Assembly: GCF_029395475.1 (NCBI RefSeq)
Contig: NZ_CP113917.1
Location: forward strand, 1,488,001-1,552,000
Length of the DNA: 64,000 bases
Source of the DNA: Bifidobacterium sp. ESL0775
GTDB taxonomy: Bacteria > Actinomycetota > Actinomycetes > Actinomycetales > Bifidobacteriaceae
Direction: 5' to 3'
Made by a program: the position numbers and the translations under genes. Positions 54,299 through 63,180 of this stretch are shown piece after piece. The stretch's first letter is position 1. Each line of letters starts with the position of its first letter. Under the pieces are notes generated by a model, which saw only the letters and a program-made list of their open reading frames with translations, had not been told where the DNA came from and did not search any database.

Positions 54299-54606
54299 AT
54301 CTCAAGTCTACCGGCGAACCGGACGTTATCGGATTGCAGATTCGATGACACGATGAACCGTTCATCACAACTGCGAGTCTGGTTATCTAAATCACGAAAA
54401 TATCAGAGAACAATGCTCAAATCGAAGCAAGGCCGCATCGCTGACGTAATATTACCAGTTCAACAATGCCATAAACAAAACAAACCTTGCCAACGTGGCA
54501 AATCCTCTCAACCAAGGCTGAAAACACTAAACCAATGACTCGTTCATTTTGTTCATTACCGTAGAATTCTGACGTAAATAAACTAAACCGAAATTCTACA
54601 GCAAAC
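54299..54606. other. Intergenic region between ychF and the GDPD gene
   Basis: No gene recognised. A weak repeat GTAGAATT...AATTCTAC (54561-54599) may end the GDPD transcript. The portion near 54300-54400 should hold the ychF promoter. Confidence 0.5.
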
Positions 54607-55716
54607 TCAATCTTGCGGAGGAACGAATGCCTCGAAAATGAAGTAGTCGAAACCGTCACGGCATTGAGCGAGTTCCTCGGCGCTGCGCGGGGTCCAGGCC
54701 ACCGGAATCGTACCCAACGCACGCGCGGCACGCATCGACGGCGAATGGCCACCATGCCAGTCATAGGCGATAAAATCAGGACGCGAGACCCAGTTGAAGC
54801 CGAGTTTTCCGGCAATCCACGACAACGCGCCATCGATGGATTTGAACGAAAATGGCCCGGAAGCCGCGAGTTGCCCGCGGAAGACCTCGGGATGATTGTG
54901 GCGATACCAGCCCATGGCCATCGGGTTGAAGGATTCCACCACATACGGGCCGTCATAGGCACGCAAAAGAGCATCACCACTTTCCATCAGCAAGCGTTGG
55001 CGAGCGCCCCAGGCGTTGCCTTCGAACTTGTATTCGACGATGATCGGCACACGCCCGGCGACGACCTTGAGCACATCGGAGAACAGCGGAACATGCTGGT
55101 ACTTGCTCTGCTGCGGCAAGGGCATGATCTTCTCCGCCTCCACTTCGGCGGGCGTGAGGGCCTCGGCTTTCGCGTCGCCATAGACGCTGGGGTTCGGGAA
55201 CAGCGGAATATGTCGCAATTCGTCATACGTGAGGTCTGCTATACGCTGTTCGCAACCTGCCACGCGTTTCAAATCAGGGTCATGGACCACCACGACCTTG
55301 CTGTCGGCGGTGAGCTGGAGGTCGAGTTCGATGCCGTATCCGGCCTCACAGGCGGCGGCAAAGGCGGCAAGCGAATTCTCTGGTGCGATTGGCCTTTCGT
55401 CGTTTTCCAACCCGACGCCATAGCCTGCCTGACGGGCCATGCGACGCGCGAGCTGGATATAGTCGCCGTCGGTTTCCCCGTATTGCTTGGTCAACCCCGA
55501 ACCGGCGTCGTGCAGGCCGCGATGGGCGTACCAGACGTCCGGCATCTGAGGAACATTGCTGGCTTTCCTGTCTTTTTGGGAACGCGGAGCCAACGCCCAT
55601 GCCGCCGCTCCGGCAAGCACGACACCACCCAGCAATACCCGGGAAAGCCAGGAAGCAGAACCTTTCCTGGCCGCTTTTGGCTTGGCGATTTGCCGATTCT
55701 TGGTGCGCCTTGACAT
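54607..55716 (-). CDS. Membrane-anchored glycerophosphodiester phosphodiesterase
   Basis: A 369-residue enzyme. A basic N-terminus and one signal anchor (VLLGGVVLAGAAAWALA, about 27-44) place the catalytic TIM barrel outside the membrane. The GDPD pattern is present: YAHRGLHD with a catalytic His, ENSLAAF, GYGIELDLQLTAD and VVVVHDPDL with the second His. Such enzymes hydrolyse glycerophosphodiesters or teichoic-acid-like polymers. TAGGAG precedes the ATG at 55716; a five-codon extension was rejected. Confidence 0.9.
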   Translation of the reverse strand: MSRRTKNRQIAKPKAARKGSASWLSRVLLGGVVLAGAAAWALAPRSQKDRKASNVPQMPDVWYAHRGLHDAGSGLTKQYGETDGDYIQLARRMARQAGYGVGLENDERPIAPENSLAAFAAACEAGYGIELDLQLTADSKVVVVHDPDLKRVAGCEQRIADLTYDELRHIPLFPNPSVYGDAKAEALTPAEVEAEKIMPLPQQSKYQHVPLFSDVLKVVAGRVPIIVEYKFEGNAWGARQRLLMESGDALLRAYDGPYVVESFNPMAMGWYRHNHPEVFRGQLAASGPFSFKSIDGALSWIAGKLGFNWVSRPDFIAYDWHGGHSPSMRAARALGTIPVAWTPRSAEELAQCRDGFDYFIFEAFVPPQD

Positions 55717-55948
55717 TTGTTCTCCTACCATTGCTGGAAATTCGCGTCACACATCATCGTATATGGCGTAGATGAAATACCCTGATAAATATCCGTCGCA
55801 CTACAAAGACTCTGTATAAAATTGTTGTGCTTCGCGCGCCTTGCCCATCAAACTGTGCTCATCCTGCTTCGTCATATCTAGTAACACTTTGTCATACAGT
55901 ATTACAACAGGTCATATCCATATGGCACGCTTCCGGTAATCCAATCTT

Positions 55949-56593
55949 TCAGCGACGGTCACGATGAGGGATATGGATGTGCGGCACCCTGCCCCTGACG
56001 ATGACCGTCCAGGCATCGGTCAGGGTGTGGATGAAGTGCCCTTCTTGCCGTTCCGCGGCGGCGATGGCGCGCGCGGCCGGACCCATAATCGGATTGTCAA
56101 GATGCGGAACAAGACGGAAATCGACGAGATGGAGACCGGTCACGTCCTGCAGCGAAGGGGCGGCGCTGCGTTCGTCCATTTTGCCGATATAGCCGATGTC
56201 CGGACCAGCGACGACGGCACCGGCGGAAACCCCGACATACGTCTTGCCCGCGGCGACCTGCCGGACGATGATGTCGGCGGCCCCGGAACGGCGCAGCTCA
56301 TGCAACAGGAAGAAGCTGTTGCCGCCACCCACCCAGATGATGTCACAAGTGGAAAGAATGTAGTTGATTTCCTTGGCACTCGCCCGCGCGACTTCGAGCA
56401 GGTGCACGCGGAAACCTGCGGCGCGCAACATCCACCGCACCCAAGGCCGCAGCAAACGGGTGATTTCCTTGTTGTCGGCCGTCGGGATATAGGCAATGCG
56501 CAGACGGGAATGAAAAGCATGGCGTTGGGGCAGCACGCTCAACAGCGAGCGGAGTGCGGGAAGAGCGCTCGACGCCAAAAGTACCCTGCCCAT
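55949..56593 (-). CDS. pepE: Peptidase E-like S51 family hydrolase
   Basis: A 214-residue protein of the class I glutamine-amidotransferase-like fold. The nucleophile elbow is GVSAGAVVAG, preceded by IWVGGGNSFFLL and followed by HLVDFRLVPHLDNP with a catalytic-type His. S51 members cleave after N-terminal aspartate in dipeptides or degrade cyanophycin-like peptides. The N-terminus MGRVLLASSALPALRSLL lacks a standard signal peptide despite its hydrophobicity. Confidence 0.82.
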   Translation of the reverse strand: MGRVLLASSALPALRSLLSVLPQRHAFHSRLRIAYIPTADNKEITRLLRPWVRWMLRAAGFRVHLLEVARASAKEINYILSTCDIIWVGGGNSFFLLHELRRSGAADIIVRQVAAGKTYVGVSAGAVVAGPDIGYIGKMDERSAAPSLQDVTGLHLVDFRLVPHLDNPIMGPAARAIAAAERQEGHFIHTLTDAWTVIVRGRVPHIHIPHRDRR

Positions 56594-56785
56594 GTCAATC
56601 CACCTCCGATTCCTGCCATTCGTGCGCCACCTTTTCTATTATTGTGACGTCGTCAACCCGTATTTTCCTTATGATAACGCCCGGAATCAGGGATATTCCG
56701 TGAGATTAATTGCACAAAACCAGTCCCTCGTCGCCATCACAGCATTATCACTTTACAGCAATAAACCGCCTGGAAACCGCGACAT

Positions 56786-57583
56786 TCAGCCGTTCTGGAT
56801 GGCGTCCACACCCGAAATCACCGCGCCTCGGAAGCCCTGCTTCTCCAGCTCGGTGACGCCTTTGATGGTGGTGCCGCCGGGCGAGCAGACGGCGTCCTTC
56901 ATCGCGCCGGGATTGGTACCGGTGGCCATGTAGAGCGCCCCGACGCCTTCGGTCATCTTGGCGGCCAACCGGTAGGCGGTCTCGCGCTTGAGGCCGTATT
57001 TCACGCCCGCGTCCGCGAGCGCCTCGATGTACATCGCGGTGAACGCGGGCGCGCAACCGGCCACGGACGAGCCGATGTCCATGAGCGCGGTGTCCACGCG
57101 CTCAATCAAAGCAATCGGCGAAAACAGGGACTCGAAAGTCTCACGCTGTGAATCAGTCAACGTATTGGCGTTTTCGGTGACGAGGATGCCCTGGTCGACC
57201 TCGATGGGCGTGTTCGGAATGACGCATTGCACATGCGCCCCTTCGCCCAGAAGCTCCTCGTAGTAGTCGAGGTTCCGGCCTGCGGCAATGGAGACGATGA
57301 ATTTGTCATCGCTTTTGAGGTCGTCCAGAACGTCGGCGAGCGCCGTCTCAATCTGGTTTGGCTTGACGGCGACAATAATCACGTCCGTTGCGGCGACGGT
57401 CTCCGTGGCGCTATGCGTGGCCTCGGCGCCGATGGCGGCCGTCGCGGCTTGCGCTTTGTCAAAATGGCCGGAGTTGGCGATGATGTGGGAACCGTCGACC
57501 ACTCCCCCGTTGACCAGTCCTTTGGCGATGCCTTGCGCCATGTTGCCGAAACCGATGAATCCTACCGTCACGTTTTGCGCCAT
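56786..57583 (-). CDS. proC: Pyrroline-5-carboxylate reductase
   Basis: Catalyses the last step of proline synthesis, pyrroline-5-carboxylate to proline with NAD(P)H. The 265-residue protein has the Rossmann loop VGFIGFGNMAQGIAKGL, VIIVAVKPNQIETAL and the C-terminal ProC signature region (KTEGVGALYMATGTNPGAMK-like, PGGTTIKGVTELEKQGFR). AAGGAG lies before the ATG at 57583; eight extra codons upstream were rejected. The iminopeptidase-like gene follows upstream on the same strand. Confidence 0.95.
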   Translation of the reverse strand: MAQNVTVGFIGFGNMAQGIAKGLVNGGVVDGSHIIANSGHFDKAQAATAAIGAEATHSATETVAATDVIIVAVKPNQIETALADVLDDLKSDDKFIVSIAAGRNLDYYEELLGEGAHVQCVIPNTPIEVDQGILVTENANTLTDSQRETFESLFSPIALIERVDTALMDIGSSVAGCAPAFTAMYIEALADAGVKYGLKRETAYRLAAKMTEGVGALYMATGTNPGAMKDAVCSPGGTTIKGVTELEKQGFRGAVISGVDAIQNG

Positions 57584-57784
57584 AAAAACTCCTTGTAACC
57601 GAATCAATGAAAAAGGTTGCTTCCCTCAATCCTAATCCATAGGCCAAGTAAGCGCGCCTTCCCCATCAGCTACCAATCCAAGGAATCAAGCAGAGCAACT
57701 GAACGTAACGGCAGACACACCAAACAAAAGTCCCGACACGCCACCGGCGTCAACCAAGGAAGGCGACGCAAGGCGCGGCCGAAC

Positions 57785-59182
57785 TCAGAACAGGCTCTCC
57801 AGATCCCCGCGGTCAAGGGCCGCACGGTAAAGATGCGCGAACACCGTGCCGCCGTGGTGGATGCCGTCGTGCTCGTAGGCGTTGGTGACCCAAGCGTGCG
57901 AGTTGCCCACGCGCGAAAGCGTGTCGAGCTGCATACCGGAGTCGACGTACATGTCGTCGAAATAGACGGCGGCCTGAAGCGGCACGTCGTTGCGCTTGAG
58001 CTGCGCGACATCATAGATCTTGCCGAAATGCGTGTCGGCCATGAGCACATCCATGGCCGCGCGGAACGGCCGCAGGGCGCGCTCCTCCTCGAACATCCAC
58101 GGGAAAGTCGCCTCGCCGGTGAACATAAGCGGCCGGTGGTCGGTGGCGAACTCAGGATGGGTGTCGCGCACCTGCTGGGCGGCCCAACCGATGGGCTCGG
58201 CAAGCTCACCGTCGGCGTAGATGAACTCCTGAAGCGGCCAATAGAGCGGATACGACGAGGTGGCTTCCATGACGGATTCGAGGAACTGGTCGGAAAGCGG
58301 GGCGTGCATGTCCTCGGAACCGTCGCCTTGAGCAAAGGCCATGTCCAAGATCCAGTGCAGACGTTCGGGGCTCGGCTTCATGCCGAAGTCGCTGCCCAAG
58401 GTCTGCAGGCGTTCGACGGTCAACTGGTCGCCGTTGGGCAGCACGATCTTTTGTCCGGCCTGCGTCGCCCGCGAAGTCGGCTTCTTGGCGCGCTTGCCGG
58501 CAGCGAACGGGGCCAGTTTGTTGGCGACGGCCACCACGCGCTCGATGTCCTGCGGATAACGCTGGTAATACCGGTTCGTCTTGTTGACCATCCGCGTGAA
58601 CGTATGCTCATAGACTTCCCGGGTATTGGCCGGAACGTGCGGAATCCCGCCGGCGGTGAAACTGGCGGCGACCCCTTCGGGATACAGCGAAAGATAAGCC
58701 AACGTCAGGAAACCGCCGTAGCTCTGGCCCAACGTCACCCATTTCCTCCCGCCGAATTCAGTGCGGCGCAAATGCTCGAAATCGCGGACAATAGAGCCAG
58801 CGAGAAAGTATTTCAGGTATTCCGCTTGGTTCGCCGCCCCTTCGATGCGACGCATGGCGTTCGAATCCACGCAGGACGAACGGCCGGTGCCACGCTGATC
58901 GGGCAGGATGACGCGGAAATGCTTGATGGCCTCCCCAATCCAGCCATCGCTCGACGGATCCAGCGGACGCGGCGAGGCGCCTCCCGGCCCACCTTGCAGA
59001 AAAATCAGCAATGGCAGATCATCGTGCACATGCTCGGGCGCGGTGACCACGCGATAGAACAGGCTCAACGACTCGCCTGTGAACCCCTTCCCAGGCGAGT
59101 TGACGCGCCAATCGAGCGGCACCTTGATGGATCGGTCCTCCACAGACAGTCCAGGTACGTAATATTTTGCCAGTAAAGTCAT
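57785..59182 (-). CDS. Alpha/beta hydrolase, proline iminopeptidase-like (S33)
   Basis: A 465-residue S33-type peptidase. The oxyanion motif LLIFLQGGPGG and nucleophile Ser in GQSYGGFLTLAYLSLYP are typical of prolyl aminopeptidases. The C-terminal catalytic Asp and His regions are GVGNSHAW-like (VGNSHAWVTN) and DGIHHGG. It probably releases N-terminal proline from peptides in the cytosol; proC nearby supports proline metabolism. AGGGGGAAAAC precedes the ATG at 59182. Confidence 0.88.
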   Translation of the reverse strand: MTLLAKYYVPGLSVEDRSIKVPLDWRVNSPGKGFTGESLSLFYRVVTAPEHVHDDLPLLIFLQGGPGGASPRPLDPSSDGWIGEAIKHFRVILPDQRGTGRSSCVDSNAMRRIEGAANQAEYLKYFLAGSIVRDFEHLRRTEFGGRKWVTLGQSYGGFLTLAYLSLYPEGVAASFTAGGIPHVPANTREVYEHTFTRMVNKTNRYYQRYPQDIERVVAVANKLAPFAAGKRAKKPTSRATQAGQKIVLPNGDQLTVERLQTLGSDFGMKPSPERLHWILDMAFAQGDGSEDMHAPLSDQFLESVMEATSSYPLYWPLQEFIYADGELAEPIGWAAQQVRDTHPEFATDHRPLMFTGEATFPWMFEEERALRPFRAAMDVLMADTHFGKIYDVAQLKRNDVPLQAAVYFDDMYVDSGMQLDTLSRVGNSHAWVTNAYEHDGIHHGGTVFAHLYRAALDRGDLESLF

Positions 59183-59470
59183 GTTTTCCCCCTGATAACT
59201 ATGACATTCCAACGTGTTTTACTGTATACCGACTACGGAAAATACGCCAGTCAAACAACCATTATTTGACTAAAAATGTCACATGGTGGAATCACTACCA
59301 ATGTCATTATACATAATGAAAAATCACCGAAACCGATTACCAGCGTAACACGGCGAACGATGCTTCTTCCAGCTTCAAATTTAAGGAAAACTATTATAAC
59401 GGAAATATCAAGCCGGATATCATTCCTCAGCACGATATCGGAGGCGACCGGGCTGCGATAGGCTTGAGGC

Positions 59471-62056
59471 ATGAGCAAGATACGGCGGTTCGGCGCATGG
59501 CTGGCGCGCAACCCGGTGGCCGGGGACTCCCTGCTGGCGCTGGTGGCGCTGTTCTTCGCCTGCATCAGCACGACCTCCGCTGAAGGCGGGCTGTGGGTCG
59601 GCTACAGCGCAAGCTGGCAGATCCTCTGGTCATGCGCGCTTATTGTTCCGCTCCTTTTCCGTCGTACGCATCCGCAAAGTGCGGCGCTGGTTTTTGCTGG
59701 CCTTGCCGTCCTGCAGCTTCTCACAGGGCCAAGCTATGTATTCGGCGATTTGCTTGCCGCAGTGATGCTTTATTCGGTTATCGTTTACGGCAATCCCGCA
59801 CGCAGCAAGGTGTTTATCACCTTGGCATTTGTCATCGGCACCGCCGCGGCACCGATCATCATTTGGGGCTCGGAAGTCGGGCCACTGCAAAACAATCCTC
59901 AAAACGCAGGTGATTCGGCAAGCTGGGTCTATTATTCCTGCCATGCCGTCTACACGTCAGGCCTTACTCACTCGTGCGGAGTTAATCTTTTCGGCACCAC
60001 ACTTTTCCTGCTCGTCTGCATCGTCACCGTGCTCGTCGCCGCCTGTTTCATGGGCTACCGGTCGCGCATAAGGCTCGCCACCGCGTCCCTGCTGCGCGAA
60101 CGCAACGAGGCGCTGGCCGCACGCGAACAGGAGAATCTCGACATCGCGCGCACCGCCGAACGCGCCCGCATCGCCCGCGACATGCACGACGTGGTGGCCC
60201 ACACGCTTTCCACCATCATCGTTCAGTCCGACGGTGGCAGGTACGCAGGTGCGAAAGACCCGGCAAAAGCGCGGGAAATCATGGAGACCATCCGGCACGA
60301 GTCGCTACGGGCACAGCATGATATGGACGGGCTCCTGAGCACATTCGGCGGAACCTCACACGCCGGTTACAGTGATATTCCCGCGCTTGTGGCTCAAGCC
60401 GACACAACCGCCCACGCCGCCAACGGAAACGTAATACGCACAGTCGGCGGCACCGCCCGGCCGCAACCGGAACGGCTGAGCGACAAAGCCCAATCCGCGC
60501 TGTATCACGCCGTGCAGGAAGCACTCACCAATGCCCGCAAATATGCCGGTAAAGGTGTTACCGTTGAGGTTTCGGAAACCTGGAACGCCAACGGTCTGCA
60601 TTTGACCGTGCGCGACAACGGCAACGGAGCCGCAGCAACGCTCGACGGGCATCGTCCGGGCTACGGGATCACCGGCATGCGCGAACGCATCGAGGCTGTG
60701 GGCGGGAACGTTCAGGCCGGGCCTAGGGTAGGTGGCGGGTTCGAAGTTGACATTACTTTGCCGTTTGATACAACCACGAAAATATCGCACGATACAGCGG
60801 TGTCGGTTCAGGCAATATCTTCTCCTCACACAGAAGTTTCATTGCAGACCAATGACAAAAAGGCCAATCGTCAAGTTGATAATTACGAACCTATAAATAA
60901 AGAACCCGGCAATCATCACGCCAAATCTGTTGAGATTTCAGCAAAAGGCGGCAGCGAGCGTAGCGAGCCCAATGGCATAACAACACATCACTATTCCCTC
61001 TTTGCAAACCTCTTGGCGAACAAAGGCAATTCCACAGCAAAACCGACAAACGGACAGGCATCGGTCGACCTCAACTGGGCGGAACGCCTATCAGAATTCT
61101 TCGCAAGGCACTACGTGCTGGCCGACGCCATCATCGCGTTGGTGCTGATGGCCGTCATCTTCCCTTGGAGCGTGCTGACGTTCCGGTACAACGACGGCAG
61201 CCACATCATGATGCTCGGCACCTCAGCCCATGCCTCCACACTTATGCTGAATATCGCTGATTTCGTCATCAGTTTGGTCGTGTTTGCAACCTTGACGCTT
61301 CGTCGTCGTTTCCCGCAAACTGCGGCGGCCGTTATGGTCGTTGCGGCGGCCTTCTCGTTATGTTTCCTGGAGGAGATACCGTCGGCCGTACTCTATGCGC
61401 CGCTATCGCTGTATTCGGTATGCCTTTACGGCAGAGACCACTCGCGTCGCTGGGCAAGCGTCACCGCGATCGTGGATTCCATATTGTTCGGTCTGCGTTT
61501 CAGTGGGTCGTTCGTCGGCTATCCGACGTTGGTGGATTGGGTGTCGAACCGGCAACAATACCCGGGGGTTTACGGGACGCGGGGCAGCTATCCCCACGAG
61601 ATCATCGGGTTCATGTTCTTTGCCTTGGCCATGTGCGCGGTGGCGATCGGCGCCGCGCTGTGGGTGCGGGCCAGCGGCACGAACGCCATGGTGCTCGAGG
61701 CCCGGCACGAGGCGCTGGAAGCGGAATCAGCCAAAAAACAGGTTCAGGCGGCCAACAGCGAACGCGAACGGATCGGTGCGCAGATTCGCGGCGAAGTCAG
61801 CGAAACGTTGGCCGGTGTTATCGACAAAGCCGACGCGGGACTTTCCATGCTCAATACCGATGCGGCTTCGGGCGTAACCACTTCCCCGCAATCCATCACC
61901 GAGGCCTTCCGCGCCATCGGCGAGCAGGGCCGCGAAGCGCTGGCACACATGCGGGAACTGCTGCGTATGCTGCGCGAAACCGGCGGCAGCGATGACAATC
62001 TGGCCATAGCTCAGCCTTTGCTACATCCTGTAGCAGGGATGGAAAGCAAAGAATGA
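59471..62056 (+). CDS. Double-module NarL-type sensor histidine kinase, second module degenerate
   Basis: An 861-residue protein, twice the usual size. Module 1 (1-432) is a complete kinase: about five helices, HisKA_3 with phosphoacceptor His239 in IARDMHDVVAHTLS, and ATPase N-box ALTNARKYA and G-box DNGNGA and GYGITGMRER. A polar, low-complexity linker (433-535) follows. Module 2 (536-861) repeats the membrane part and the dimerisation helix, but His is replaced by Arg773 (IGAQIRGEVSETL) and there is no ATPase domain. It ends with GREALAHMRELLRMLR. The stop overlaps the response-regulator start (ATGA). Confidence 0.9.
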   Translation: MSKIRRFGAWLARNPVAGDSLLALVALFFACISTTSAEGGLWVGYSASWQILWSCALIVPLLFRRTHPQSAALVFAGLAVLQLLTGPSYVFGDLLAAVMLYSVIVYGNPARSKVFITLAFVIGTAAAPIIIWGSEVGPLQNNPQNAGDSASWVYYSCHAVYTSGLTHSCGVNLFGTTLFLLVCIVTVLVAACFMGYRSRIRLATASLLRERNEALAAREQENLDIARTAERARIARDMHDVVAHTLSTIIVQSDGGRYAGAKDPAKAREIMETIRHESLRAQHDMDGLLSTFGGTSHAGYSDIPALVAQADTTAHAANGNVIRTVGGTARPQPERLSDKAQSALYHAVQEALTNARKYAGKGVTVEVSETWNANGLHLTVRDNGNGAAATLDGHRPGYGITGMRERIEAVGGNVQAGPRVGGGFEVDITLPFDTTTKISHDTAVSVQAISSPHTEVSLQTNDKKANRQVDNYEPINKEPGNHHAKSVEISAKGGSERSEPNGITTHHYSLFANLLANKGNSTAKPTNGQASVDLNWAERLSEFFARHYVLADAIIALVLMAVIFPWSVLTFRYNDGSHIMMLGTSAHASTLMLNIADFVISLVVFATLTLRRRFPQTAAAVMVVAAAFSLCFLEEIPSAVLYAPLSLYSVCLYGRDHSRRWASVTAIVDSILFGLRFSGSFVGYPTLVDWVSNRQQYPGVYGTRGSYPHEIIGFMFFALAMCAVAIGAALWVRASGTNAMVLEARHEALEAESAKKQVQAANSERERIGAQIRGEVSETLAGVIDKADAGLSMLNTDAASGVTTSPQSITEAFRAIGEQGREALAHMRELLRMLRETGGSDDNLAIAQPLLHPVAGMESKE

Positions 62057-62898
62057 TGGCTTTGCCGCCGCGTGTTGCTAACCTTGAAACCATGAGTGAA
62101 ACACAGCCTATCCGAGTCCTTATCGCCGACGATCAGGAGCTGGTGAGGGCGGGTTTCGCCATGGTCATCGATTCGCAGGACGACATGGAAGTGGTCGGAC
62201 AGGCCTCCAACGGCGACGAAGCGGTGTCGCTGAGCCTTGACTTGAAGCCGGATGTGGTGCTGATGGATGTGCGCATGCCAGGCACTGACGGCATCGAGGC
62301 GACGAAACTCATCATCGACGCGGAACGGAAAGCGAATTCTGCAGATGATACGACAGTTCCCGACAGGAAAACCCACGTCATTATTCTGACCACATTTGAT
62401 CTTGACGAATACGTGATGAGCGCCATCGACGCTGGAGCCTCTGGGTTCCTATTAAAGGACACCGAACCGGAGACGCTGTTGTCCTCGATTCGTACGGTGT
62501 ATCAAGGAAACGCCATCATCGCCCCGTCCGCCACCAAGCGGCTCATTGAGAAGATGGTCGACGGCGAACTGGGTGCGACGCGGGCGGCGGCGAAAAATTC
62601 TGACATCATCGGCAATACCGAAAATACTAAGAACGACAATGCCATTGCCCAAGTTCCGCAGCAAGACAACAATTCCGCAGCACTTCCTTACCACGACCCG
62701 GCGGTCGATACGCTGACCGACCGCGAGCGCGAAGTGCTGATCGAGATCGCACACGGCCTCTCCAATCAGGAAATCGCGGACAAACTGTGCATTAGTCTGC
62801 CGACCGTCAAGACCCACGTCGCCCACATCCTACAGAAGACCTATTCGCGCGACCGCGTGCAGGCCGTAGTCTTCGCCTACGATAACAAGCTGGTCTAA
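62053..62898 (+). CDS. NarL/LuxR-family response regulator
   Basis: A 281-residue regulator paired with the double-module kinase. The receiver domain holds RVLIADDQELVRAGF and the phosphoacceptor Asp in VVLMDVRMP; a LuxR-type helix-turn-helix ends the protein (LTDREREVLIEIAHGLSNQE, LCISLPTVKTHVAHI). The linker between them is unusually long (about 60 residues, Asn/Gln-rich). I chose the ATG at 62053 because of the ATGA overlap and GGAAAG upstream; starts at 62056 or 62092 (MSETQPIRV) are possible. Confidence 0.92.
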   Translation: MMALPPRVANLETMSETQPIRVLIADDQELVRAGFAMVIDSQDDMEVVGQASNGDEAVSLSLDLKPDVVLMDVRMPGTDGIEATKLIIDAERKANSADDTTVPDRKTHVIILTTFDLDEYVMSAIDAGASGFLLKDTEPETLLSSIRTVYQGNAIIAPSATKRLIEKMVDGELGATRAAAKNSDIIGNTENTKNDNAIAQVPQQDNNSAALPYHDPAVDTLTDREREVLIEIAHGLSNQEIADKLCISLPTVKTHVAHILQKTYSRDRVQAVVFAYDNKLV

Positions 62899-63095
62899 GC
62901 AGGTCATTGTCCAGCCAAGCGCGAGCCACACCGGTTCCGCGTCTCCGCCAATAAGAGAAATCGCTGCGATTGCCACATATCTAACCAACCAGACGAATCC
63001 ATGTAATCTTTACTGTGAAACATAGTCGATTCAGAAACCATCAAATAGCCTGGTGGCGATAGATTCCAAGTAATCAATCAAGCCAACCGAGCATA

Positions 63096-63143
63096 AAAAG
63101 GTTCCGTTCAACTCTCATAATCAAGAAACGAACGGAACCTTTT
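63096..63143. terminator. Bidirectional terminator between the response regulator and ABC permease
   Basis: AAAAGGTTCCGTTC and its exact complement GAACGGAACCTTTT form a 14-bp stem with 20-base loop, with A/T tracts on both sides. Confidence 0.9.
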
Positions 63144-63180
63144 ATATCGAACGCTGCCTCAGAACGATACTGGCTTTCTT

